Of a stretch of 64,000 bases of DNA, positions 57,541-64,000 are shown one piece after another. Source of the DNA: Thiotrichaceae bacterium (GTDB lineage Bacteria > Pseudomonadota > Gammaproteobacteria > SZUA-140); the NCBI GenBank assembly GCA_002401765.2, contig NVTY02000034.1, positions 112,987-176,986 of the forward strand, in the 5' to 3' direction. The translations under genes were made by a program, and so were the position numbers. Within the stretch, counting starts at the first letter, position 1. Each line of letters starts with the position of its first letter. The notes beneath the pieces were generated by a model. That model was not told the origin of the DNA. It made no database searches and saw nothing but the letters and a program-made list of their open reading frames with translations.

Positions 57541-58191
57541 TTAATATTTAATTGTTAGTTCGCCGCGTTGCAGTGCCTGCAATCGGTTAGCAAGGTTGGG
57601 TGGTGTTGGTTGGTTAACGGCAGTGGTGCGGCGTGCAAACAGTGCCACATAATTAGGCGCGATATTTTCAGGGCAGCTGGTGGTGCAGAGATCGCACATC
57701 ACGCAGTTGATGAAAAGCTCTCCGGCAGCGCCCAATTTCCCTTCGTTGGCGAGTGTGATCCCCTGTTCAACATCAATTCCTTTCGGACATGCAACGGTGC
57801 AGCCATGGCAATGGCGACAGTGGGCGGCCTCTGGGAACACCGCTTTTAGTTGCTGCTCACTCTCAACAGAAGATTGTAATTGATAGCGGTGATTTAACAG
57901 TGCGGGTGACTCTTTCTCAAGGTATTGAGGGAAGACCACTTGCATCCCGGATTCGACCTGACTTTGGCAGGCGAGTGCCATATCGACTTCAGGTTGGTTG
58001 CTATACTTCACCATAATACGGCATGAGCCACAGACCCCTTCAAGACAGCTGGCACTTTTAAAATTAGGGTGACCTGTTTTCCACAGTGCCTGAATCAGCG
58101 AGTGGTTGGCTGAGACAGAAAGCCGGATGCCGTTGACAGTGATCTCAATGCTGGTTTCAATATGGCTATTAGGGGTGTCTGTATTTGTCAT
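57541..58191 (-). CDS. Ferredoxin-type 2Fe-2S plus double 4Fe-4S electron-transfer subunit
   Basis: A 216-residue protein. The N-terminal ferredoxin fold has the SdhB-like cysteines SCLEGVCGSCR and ALACQS. The C-terminal half has two cluster motifs, CRHCHGCTVACPKGI and CVMCDLCTTSCPENI. All positions are Cys, so two 4Fe-4S clusters are expected rather than the 3Fe-4S of true SdhB. It should wire the NuoF-like NADH module to the flavoprotein. First gene of the trio; the gap to the flavoprotein gene is five bases, and nadB lies 65 bases upstream. Confidence 0.87.
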   Translation of the reverse strand: MTNTDTPNSHIETSIEITVNGIRLSVSANHSLIQALWKTGHPNFKSASCLEGVCGSCRIMVKYSNQPEVDMALACQSQVESGMQVVFPQYLEKESPALLNHRYQLQSSVESEQQLKAVFPEAAHCRHCHGCTVACPKGIDVEQGITLANEGKLGAAGELFINCVMCDLCTTSCPENIAPNYVALFARRTTAVNQPTPPNLANRLQALQRGELTIKY

Positions 58192-58256
58192 CAGGCGGTC
58201 GGGCTGTGGTGCAAAAATGGCAGTATATCAGGTCTTATCGATGACACAGTAGTGGC

Positions 58257-59888
58257 TTAGCGAGTGCTCGCCTTGAGGTAATTGTTCGGAATGAGGATGG
58301 TTTTTTGTGGGGGTTGTTGATCGTCGCAGTTGGGGTAGTCCAAGGTGTAATGCAGGCCACGACTCTCTTTGCGCAGAATCGCTGAGCGGATGATTAAATC
58401 GGAGACGAGGGCCAGGTTTCGCAGTTCGATTAGATCACTATTGACGCGAAAATTACTGTAGTAATCGGAGATCTCATGTTGCAGCAGGTCGACACGATTT
58501 TTGGCGCGTTGTAGTCGTTTGTCGGTGCGTACGATGCCGACGTAGTCCCACATAAAGCGTCGCAGCTCATGCCAGTTATGGGTCACGACGACCTCTTCAT
58601 CAGAATCGGTGACGCGACTTTCATCCCATTCAGGCAGCGCTTGTACTGATTTGGTTTGCTGCAGACGTGCGAGAATATGGCGGCTGGCCGATTGGGCAAA
58701 CACCAGGCACTCAAGTAGCGAGTTGCTGGCCATGCGATTGGCTCCGTGCATGCCGGTATAAGCGGCCTCACCGACGGCATAAAGGCCATTGATGTCGGTA
58801 CAGCCATCAATATCACTCATGACACCACCACAGATATAGTGTGCTGCGGGTACCACCGGAATGGGCTGCTGAGTAATATCATAGCCATATTCGAGACAGC
58901 GTTGATAGATGGTAGGAAAGTGCTCTTTGATAAACGTTTCTGATTTATGACTGATGTCGAGGTGCACATATTCAACGCCAGAGCGCTTCATGGTGTGATC
59001 GATCGCACGTGCGACAATATCACGTGGCGCGAGTTCCGCGCGCTCATCAAACTGTTCCATAAAACTGCTGCCATCGGGCAGGCTTAGCTTAGCGCCCTCA
59101 CCGCGCAGGGCTTCGGTCACCAGAAAGGATTTTGCTTGCGGGTGAAACAGGCAGGTGGGGTGGAATTGAATAAACTCCATATTGGCGATACGGCAGCCTG
59201 CGCGCCATGCCATCGCAATGCCGTCTCCGGAGGCGACGTCGGGATTGCTGGTGTAGAGGTAGGCTTTGCCTGCGCCGCCGGTGGCCAGCACCACCGCTCG
59301 CGCTGAGAAGGCGACGACTTGATCATTATCGCGATCAAGGATGTAGGCGCCATGGCAGCGGTTGTCGCGCCAGCCGAGCTTACTGCCCGTTATTAGGTCG
59401 ACCGCGATATGGCGCTCGAAGATCTCGATGTTGGGGTGTGCCCGTGCCTGTGCTGCCAACGTTGTTTCCATCTCGCGCCCAGTGGCGTCAGCGGCATGTA
59501 TCACGCGTCGATGGCTGTGCCCACCTTCTTGGGTGAGGTGGTAATCGGCGCTCTCTTTACCGTTCGGTTCTTTGGTGAAGCTTACGCCGCGATCAATCAG
59601 CCATTGGATGCTTTGTGGGCCATGTTTAACCACATGGCGTACCACCGCTTCATCGCATAGCCCTGCGCCTGCGTTAAGGGTGTCTGCGGTATGCGAATCC
59701 AATGAGTCAGTTTTATCCAGGACGGCTGAAATACCGCCCTGCGCATAAAATGTCGCACTTTCGGTCAGGGCTTCTTTCGCGACCAATGCTATTTTAGCGT
59801 TATCGGCGAGGGTCAGCGCCATGCTGATGCCAGCGGCGCCACTGCCAATGATCAGTACATCATGTTGTTGGGTTCTGCTTGTGTTCAC
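58257..59888 (-). CDS. nadB: L-aspartate oxidase
   Basis: A 543-residue FAD enzyme oxidising aspartate to iminoaspartate, the first step of NAD synthesis; it can use oxygen or fumarate as electron acceptor. FAD fold [15 protein letters not shown], the NadB-type [10 protein letters not shown] segment, [29 protein letters not shown] and [17 protein letters not shown] are diagnostic. It is transcribed ahead of the three-gene redox cluster, which hints at shared metabolism (fumarate disposal) but does not prove it. Confidence 0.95.
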   Translation of the reverse strand: MNTSRTQQHDVLIIGSGAAGISMALTLADNAKIALVAKEALTESATFYAQGGISAVLDKTDSLDSHTADTLNAGAGLCDEAVVRHVVKHGPQSIQWLIDRGVSFTKEPNGKESADYHLTQEGGHSHRRVIHAADATGREMETTLAAQARAHPNIEIFERHIAVDLITGSKLGWRDNRCHGAYILDRDNDQVVAFSARAVVLATGGAGKAYLYTSNPDVASGDGIAMAWRAGCRIANMEFIQFHPTCLFHPQAKSFLVTEALRGEGAKLSLPDGSSFMEQFDERAELAPRDIVARAIDHTMKRSGVEYVHLDISHKSETFIKEHFPTIYQRCLEYGYDITQQPIPVVPAAHYICGGVMSDIDGCTDINGLYAVGEAAYTGMHGANRMASNSLLECLVFAQSASRHILARLQQTKSVQALPEWDESRVTDSDEEVVVTHNWHELRRFMWDYVGIVRTDKRLQRAKNRVDLLQHEISDYYSNFRVNSDLIELRNLALVSDLIIRSAILRKESRGLHYTLDYPNCDDQQPPQKTILIPNNYLKASTR

Positions 59889-60036
59889 TGCATCGCTCGC
59901 TCAGTTGGCTCTTGGGATTGATGGCTGAGGCTGATTACCCGTTGGCCAGTTATCATGAACGATCCATTATAAGTGGCTAGATGCACTTTTGTCGCGTCAA
60001 TCTATCATTGCCGTTCTGTGCTTGAAAATAGCGCAT

Positions 60037-60072
60037 AAAAAAGCCCGGCAAAATGGGGGATCTTGCCAGGCT
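60037..60072 (-). terminator. Intrinsic terminator of the double globin gene
   Basis: On the minus strand, AGCCTGGCAA pairs with TTGCCGGGCT (one G-T mismatch), with a loop of about ten bases, and is followed by TTTTTT. It lies 34 bases beyond the globin stop and upstream of nadB, separating the two transcripts. Confidence 0.85.
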
Positions 60073-60105
60073 AGCGAGGAAAAAATGACTAAAGTTAGTC
60101 TTATA

Positions 60106-60918
60106 TTATTTTCCTAAAACGTCATTACGCGTGCTCTCTGCAATCGCCGCCGCTTCACTGATTAGATCGGCGGGTACATCAAGTTCGGTCAATGTGGCAC
60201 CCAGGTGTTCTATCACTGCGTCAAAGTGACTGTCGTTAAGGCCATTTTTAACCAGGTGAGCATGCCCTTTACGCATGTCTGTGCCGCTGTAATTGTTGGG
60301 GCCGGCAAATGCCATGGTCAAAAAAGCCTTCTGTTTGGCTGCCTGGCTGTCCATATCGACACCTTCAAAGAATTTACTGATGCGATCATCGGCCAGCACC
60401 TTGCGGTAAAAAATATCAACCGCTGCATTCACCGCGCCGTCACCACCAATGCGCTCAAATAGTGATGTCTGACTGTTTTGTGCTGCTTTCTCTTCAGCGG
60501 TAAAACCGGCTAGCACATCTGTACGGGTGCTTTCAGCAATGGCTGCGGCTTCACCGATCAGTTCGTTAGGCATGCCCAGTTCAGTCAGGGTTGCGCCCAG
60601 GTTTTCCATTACGGCATCAAAGTGACTGTTATCAAGCCCTTTCGCGACTAGGTGAGCATGGCCTTTACGCATATCTTCGCCGGTATAGTTACTGGAACCG
60701 CCAAACGCCATGGTCAAGAAGGCCTTCTGCTTGGCAGATTGTTTATCCATATCAATGCCTTCGAAGAATTGGTTGATGCGATTATCAGCGAGAACCTTGC
60801 GATAAAAGATATCGACCGCAGCGTTAACAGCCGTTTTACCACCAATGCGATCGTAGAGGCTGGCTTGTTTTGGTTCTGCTGATCCACCTGAGAAAAATCT
60901 TGCGATTGCACTGAACAT
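60106..60918 (-). CDS. Tandem-fused group I truncated haemoglobin
   Basis: A 270-residue protein made of two closely similar truncated globin domains (about 18-130 and 150-268). Each begins (S/F)L(Y/F)-RIGG and contains DIFYRKVLAD with the B10-type Tyr, FEG-DM, AFLTMAF, DMRKGHAHLV with the proximal His, and an AAAIAEST end. Single-domain relatives detoxify NO or bind oxygen. Both proximal histidines are intact, so two hemes per chain are expected. GGAGG precedes the ATG. Fusion of two group I domains is unusual. Confidence 0.9.
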   Translation of the reverse strand: MFSAIARFFSGGSAEPKQASLYDRIGGKTAVNAAVDIFYRKVLADNRINQFFEGIDMDKQSAKQKAFLTMAFGGSSNYTGEDMRKGHAHLVAKGLDNSHFDAVMENLGATLTELGMPNELIGEAAAIAESTRTDVLAGFTAEEKAAQNSQTSLFERIGGDGAVNAAVDIFYRKVLADDRISKFFEGVDMDSQAAKQKAFLTMAFAGPNNYSGTDMRKGHAHLVKNGLNDSHFDAVIEHLGATLTELDVPADLISEAAAIAESTRNDVLGK

Positions 60919-61223
60919 ATTTTGAATCCTCCGTTACGGGGCATAAGGTGTATTTAGGATGAAATTATATAGTCAACAAAGATGTTTTGTAAATAATTTT
61001 ATTTAAAAAAGAAGGGTTATTTTAAAAAATTAATTAGAACATAGTGTTAATTGGATTTTTTGTGTTAATTAAATGGTCTCTGATGTAGTTTCGTGACTTC
61101 ATATCGACGTAAGCAATAGAAATTTAATGGAAAATAGTTTTTACGCTTATAATGCGGGGCCGTAAAGTGGTGCCGCGATGTTTTCACCGCAAAATTTTGT
61201 ATTTCATATTAAAGGAGTTCTAC
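60919..61223. other. AT-rich divergent spacer between the globin and FKBP genes
   Basis: About 300 bases, strongly AT-rich, without a credible gene. It should hold the promoter of each flanking gene. A perfect TATAAT at 61148-61153 is a candidate -10 for the FKBP gene; no good -35 is seen. The open frame from 61152 is only a non-homologous extension of the FKBP gene. Confidence 0.4.
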
Positions 61224-61715
61224 GTGCAAATTGCTGATCAAAAAGTCATAACATTGGACTACACCCTCAAAAATGACGACGGGACTGTCATTGATAGTTC
61301 AGAAGGGCAGGGTGATTTTGTCTATCTGCATGGTGCGCGTAACATCGTGCCTGGGCTTGAAAATGCATTGACAGGAAAAGTAGCGGGTGACGAAGTGAGT
61401 GTCGCTGTATCGCCAGAAGAAGGCTACGGCGAGCGTGAAGACGATCTGCTACAGACCGTGCCAAAAGATATGTTTAAAGAAGATGCAGAGATCAATGTTG
61501 GGATGCAGTTTCATGCGCAAAGCCCAGAAGGTGAGATGATGATTGTAACTGTGATTGAACTTGAGGGTGACGATGTCATTGTTGATGGTAACCATCCATT
61601 GGCAGGTGTCTCACTTAACTTTGATGTGAAAGTGATCGATATCCGTGATGCGAGTGAAGAAGAGCTAGAACATGGCCATGCGCACGGTGAAGATGGCGAG
61701 CACCACGATCACTAA
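61224..61715 (+). CDS. slyD: SlyD-like FKBP peptidyl-prolyl isomerase
   Basis: A 163-residue cytosolic isomerase and chaperone. The FKBP part has LDYTLKNDDGTVID and YLHGARNIVPGLENALTGK, interrupted by an insert-in-flap domain (EEGYGEREDDLLQTVPKDMF and following). The tail is His/Glu-rich (EHGHAHGEDGEHHDH), suited to nickel binding as in SlyD. The GTG at 61224 is chosen: AAAGGAG lies seven bases upstream and homology begins there. Confidence 0.92.
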   Translation: MQIADQKVITLDYTLKNDDGTVIDSSEGQGDFVYLHGARNIVPGLENALTGKVAGDEVSVAVSPEEGYGEREDDLLQTVPKDMFKEDAEINVGMQFHAQSPEGEMMIVTVIELEGDDVIVDGNHPLAGVSLNFDVKVIDIRDASEEELEHGHAHGEDGEHHDH

Positions 61716-61813
61716 TCGTTGATGCCCGTTGATAACCCGGCCAATTTTTATAGTCAGGGCGGCTTGTCTATTTTCTCATGCCCTTTATTCGTATGGTATT
61801 TTTCTCGGCCATG

Positions 61814-62030
61814 TCAGGTCAGCGTCACTGCGACTGCTAGTCCACCCATGGTTGAGGGTTTGAAGGATATTTCGCCATCATAGGCAGCCACGATGTCATG
61901 CACGATGGCGAGGCCAAGGCCGTGCCCCGCGACGTTTTTTTTAATGCTTTCATTGATGCGAATACCGCGCTGGGTGAGTTGTCACATGGCTTTATCACTA
62001 CAGCCGGGGCCGTCGTCTTCAATCGTTATC
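61814..62030 (-). pseudogene. Histidine kinase remnant (ATPase domain end only)
   Basis: In one minus frame about 70 residues of a HATPase domain remain: ITIEDDGPG (G1 box), then [27 protein letters not shown] (G2 box), ending at a TGA at 61814. An in-frame TGA at 61982-61984 interrupts it, and everything upstream (sensor, HisKA, start) is missing. It abuts the response regulator remnant, so a deletion probably joined the two genes. The G2 form resembles PhoQ-type kinases. Confidence 0.85.
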
Positions 62031-62460
62031 CCAGGTTTTATTCAGGATGTAGCCTTGCCCGCGTTTTGTTTTAATCGACTCATTGCCTAGTTTATTACGG
62101 AGGCGCTTGATATAGACCTCAATCATATTCATACACATGCTCGGTGAGGCGAGATTTGGAAAGGATAACACTGGGGTGCATCATCATATAACATAGCAGG
62201 CGAAACTCAGTGCCAGTGAGCTCAAAGCGCGCGCCATCTTTATTTTCAAGGCATTGATGTGCTTCATCAAGTCTCAATCCGGCCACGTGAAGGTCGCCAA
62301 TATCCTGGGTTTGGCTACGTTTAATCAAGGCATTAAGGCGTGCGACGAGCTCTTCAATATGGAATGGCTTGGCTAAATAGTCATCCGCGCCTGCCTTAAA
62401 GCCATCGACCTTCTCATGCCTGGCATCACGTGCGGTGAGAATAATCACGGGCACCTTATT
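62019..62460 (-). pseudogene. OmpR/PhoB-family response regulator remnant
   Basis: The second half of a receiver (PVIILTARDARHEKVDGF, ADDYLAKPF) and most of a winged-helix domain remain (62119-62454). The frame breaks after LTEHVYEYD. The expected ending continues in another frame (IEVYIKRLRNKLGNESIKTKRGQGYIL) to about 62019. The first half of the receiver, with its phosphoacceptor Asp, is absent beyond 62460. With the kinase fragment it forms a dead PhoPQ/QseBC-like pair next to the gene cassettes. Confidence 0.87.
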
Positions 62461-62592
62461 AGAATATTAGCAATTAACGATGTTTAATGAATTTCGCTCT
62501 ATAATATGTTATTAATTAAGGCTTAATTTAAAGTCGTAGAGGATGTAGGGTGATGGAAATATTATTGTCAATAAAGCATCGTGCGAGATATG

Positions 62593-62628
62593 CGTCAAAG
62601 TGACGCGTTACTAAACGTCACTTTGACG
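62593..62628. repeat. Perfect 13-base inverted repeat before the first gene cassette
   Basis: CGTCAAAGTGACG at 62593-62605 pairs with its exact complement at 62616-62628 across a 10-base loop. There is no T-run, so it is not an ordinary terminator. It lies ten bases before the first cassette boundary and could be part of an attachment site or a regulatory hairpin. Confidence 0.6.
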
Positions 62629-62639
62629 TCTACTTAGTG

Positions 62640-63016
62640 TTAGATTTTGAAAATGAAATTAGAGGAAGTTTTTTCAAAGGGTGATGGCATTGCGCTGAAA
62701 AGGCTTCATTTCAATCACGAGCAGTCGGGCAAAAATGCCCCACTCAAGAGAAGTGTGAAATGGTGTTGAATCTGGGAATAAAATGCAGTGATGAATTTGA
62801 ATGCTCCAGTGTGGCATTTTGCTGGCTATTCGTCCGAGTAATGACAGGTGTTCATTGGCTGCTGGTTAAGTCATGGGCGGTGGTATATTATTTTATGAAG
62901 TTCAGTGGCGCACCAGTGTTCGGCTGGTTTTATCAATCTAACCATGCAGTAAAGCAGACAGTATTTGTCTCAGATTGTTTCCTGCAAAAGCAGTGTGCTG
63001 CTGCTTACTTCAAAAG
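62640..63016 (+). mobile_element. Integron-type gene cassette 1 (377 bp)
   Basis: The left boundary is G|TTAGAT (core site GTTAGAT at 62639-62645). The cassette's own attC begins with ATCTAAC at 62936-62942, the exact complement of that core, as expected because both come from one circular cassette. The right boundary is G|TTATGC at 63016/63017. Apart from a 38-codon ORF at 62653-62769 it has no clear gene; a longer frame from 62760 runs through the attC and is not accepted. Confidence 0.65.
62653..62769 (+). CDS. Possible small protein in gene cassette 1
   Basis: A 38-codon frame starting 13 bases inside the cassette, the usual position for cassette genes. It begins MKLEEVFSKGDG and ends KRSVKWC; the product is basic. 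There is no ribosome site of note and no family resemblance. Many short cassettes are non-coding, so confidence is low. Confidence 0.25.
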   Translation: MKLEEVFSKGDGIALKRLHFNHEQSGKNAPLKRSVKWC

Positions 63017-63022
63017 TTATGC
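62936..63022 (+). other. attC recombination site of cassette 1
   Basis: R'' is ATCTAAC at the left and R' GTTATGC at the right (63016-63022). Between them AGTAAaGCAGaCAG on the left pairs with CTGCTGCTTACT on the right, leaving two extrahelical A residues on one side, the feature integrases use to choose the strand. The 87-base length is typical. Confidence 0.65.
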
Positions 63023-63873
63023 GAAAGGAGAATTATGAAAATTAGTAACTCAAAGGTATTGATCATTGGCGGAAGCTCTGGGTTAGGACTGGGGATCGCC
63101 AAAGAATGTGCTATCAATGAAGCGCAGGTAACAATTGCAAGCCGATCTAAAGAAAAACTGCAAGACTCGGTATCTGAGATTGGTTATGGGGCTGAATGTC
63201 ATGTTGTAGATATATCATCTGAAACCTCAATTATTAATCTTTTTAAAAATGTTGGCCATATAGATCATTTGGTAGTTACCAGTGGTTTTGTAACAGGAAA
63301 ACAGTTTAGTGAGTTATCTGAAAAAGATGCCAGGGATGATTTTGAAATTAACTTTTGGGGTAAATTCAATGTAAGCAAGTATGGGGTAAAGTACCTTAAC
63401 AAAGGAGGCTCAATTATATTTATTTCAGGTGCATTTGCTAGAAAACCAAATCCAAATGTTTTCATGACATCTGTATCTGTAGCGGCAGTTGAAGCTATGG
63501 CAAAAACGCTGGCTATATCACTTTCTCCTATCAGAGTTAATGTCATATCACCATACGTGATAGACACCAGTTTAACGGGTTCTGGGCAAATGAATGAAGA
63601 TAGAAAAGAGTTTTTAGAATCTACTGCAAAAAGTCTTCCATCAAAATGTATTGGAAGTCCAAAAGACATTGGAGAGGCAGCAATGTTTCTTATGTCAAAT
63701 TCTTATGTTACAGGCAGCATACTTTCTATTGACGGCGGGTTTACGGTGATTTAGTGAAAAATCGCATAACAAAACGCTCCAGCGGACAATTTACAGCGTG
63801 GTTTTTTTGCGTATTCGCTGTCGCTCAATTTTACGCAAAAAAACCACGCTGTAAATTGCCGCTGAGCAAGGCG
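63017..63873 (+). mobile_element. Integron-type gene cassette 2 (857 bp, SDR gene)
   Basis: It starts TTATGC after the G at 63016 and ends at the G of GTTAGGC (63873). Its attC opens with GCATAAC, the exact complement of its own start core GTTATGC. It carries one gene on the plus strand, beginning 18 bases inside the cassette and ending nine bases before the attC, with no room for a promoter. This is the classic layout of an integron cassette. The gene is AT-rich compared with the chromosome. Confidence 0.85.
63035..63754 (+). CDS. SDR-fold protein lacking the catalytic Tyr-Lys pair
   Basis: A 239-residue Rossmann protein of the short-chain dehydrogenase family. The cofactor loop IIGGSSGLGLGIAKE, the NFWG strand end, IIFISGAFA and RVNVISPYVIDT are clear. 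Where the family has Tyr-x-x-x-Lys, the sequence reads TSVSVAAVEAM, giving Thr and Val at those positions. It may bind NAD(P) without normal dehydrogenase chemistry. The ATG at 63035 has AAAGGAG upstream; earlier in-frame codons lie across the cassette junction. It would be expressed only from an external promoter or as part of the array. Confidence 0.85.
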   Translation: MKISNSKVLIIGGSSGLGLGIAKECAINEAQVTIASRSKEKLQDSVSEIGYGAECHVVDISSETSIINLFKNVGHIDHLVVTSGFVTGKQFSELSEKDARDDFEINFWGKFNVSKYGVKYLNKGGSIIFISGAFARKPNPNVFMTSVSVAAVEAMAKTLAISLSPIRVNVISPYVIDTSLTGSGQMNEDRKEFLESTAKSLPSKCIGSPKDIGEAAMFLMSNSYVTGSILSIDGGFTVI

Positions 63874-63879
63874 TTAGGC
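63764..63879 (+). other. attC recombination site of cassette 2
   Basis: R'' GCATAAC and R' GTTAGGC frame a long imperfect hairpin. Inner L sites pair as GCTCcAGCGG with CCGCTGAGC, leaving one extrahelical base. The arm then continues as a stem of about 25 bases (ACAATTTACAGCGTGG... with its complement) around a loop of about 22 bases. This is a complete 116-base attC of the VCR-like size class. Confidence 0.87.
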
Positions 63880-64000
63880 TCTCCAAAATCACCCATCACT
63901 GTTGCAATAAACAGTTGCAAAAAATAGTTTGATATTTTATGAAAAAAGGCGTCTGATGGGTATTGAGTTAAAACATAAAGAGATGAGTATATTTTAAACA
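63874..64000 (+). mobile_element. Start of gene cassette 3 (truncated by window end)
   Basis: It begins TTAGGC at the recombination point of the preceding attC and runs off the window. Only very short open frames are visible so far, so its gene, if any, cannot be named. Its own attC should start with GCCTAAC if the boundary is right. Confidence 0.55.

Noticed and set aside
54690..58191. Reading the trio as part of complex I or of succinate dehydrogenase
   Set aside because: No other nuo genes and no SdhC/D anchors are nearby, the Fe-S subunit has two all-Cys 4Fe-4S motifs instead of a 3Fe-4S site, and the covalent-FAD His is absent.
62576..62645. The 13-base inverted repeat as a further attC site
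   Set aside because: No RYYYAAC core occurs at the symmetrical left position, so it does not meet the attC pattern; kept only as an unexplained repeat.
62760..63038. 92-codon open frame in gene cassette 1
   Set aside because: It runs through the whole attC and across the cassette junction, has no family resemblance, and is better explained as chance.

Overview
The window reads as a contiguous stretch of a gammaproteobacterial chromosome. The core gene orders are typical of that class: ffh-rpsP-rimM-trmD-rplS, cmoA-cmoB, nudF next to a YqiB/DUF1249 gene, xerD-dsbC, and a corB-like gene near ypjD. The protein sequences of ClpB, ArgG and ProS fit as well. Coding density is high and base composition is moderate, with several visibly AT-rich or decayed islands. 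No rRNA, tRNA or CRISPR array was recognised.

Layout. 1-8323: end of ptsP, an ATP-binding DUF71-type enzyme overlapping a squalene/phytoene synthase, argG, a di-heme peroxidase translationally coupled to a PAS-GGDEF-EAL protein, gloA and a small lipoprotein. 8343-20000: a very long secreted repeat protein with a GlyGly-CTERM-like tail, a DUF1841 gene, nth, a giant double-protease HtrA protein resembling eukaryotic Nma111, a lytic transglycosylase, proS and nadC. 20182-25566: clpB behind a sigma-32-like promoter, then a PhnD-like binding protein and sensor kinase pair. 25772-31912: cmoAB, small unknowns, a Kelch protein, nudF, a DUF1249 gene and an outer-membrane-like protein. 32174-34053: a frameshifted AraC regulator and a decayed 0.9 kb gap.

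34054-42909 is a complete seven-gene chemosensory operon in Wsp order (MCP, CheW, CheR-TPR, CheW, CheA-REC, CheB, REC-GGDEF). It should control c-di-GMP. Its receptor carries a periplasmic CxxCH motif, so the input may be a c-type heme. Together with the peroxidase/GGDEF-EAL pair this gives two loci linking heme proteins to c-di-GMP.

42940-53618 is mostly housekeeping (corB-like, ypjD, ffh operon, ogt, xerD, dsbC, sirB2), interrupted by an AT-rich Tae4-type amidase effector and its immunity gene. 54690-59888 holds three co-directional genes, a ferredoxin/4Fe-4S protein, an SdhA/NadB-like flavoprotein and a NuoF-like FMN protein, directly after nadB. They look like a soluble NADH-linked fumarate reductase or a related dicarboxylate redox complex. 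A fused double truncated haemoglobin and a SlyD-like FKBP follow.

61814-64000: remnants of a PhoPQ-like two-component system, then integron-type gene cassettes. Two cassettes have boundaries supported by matching R''/R' core sites. The second encodes an SDR-fold protein lacking the catalytic Tyr/Lys. No integrase is visible in the window.
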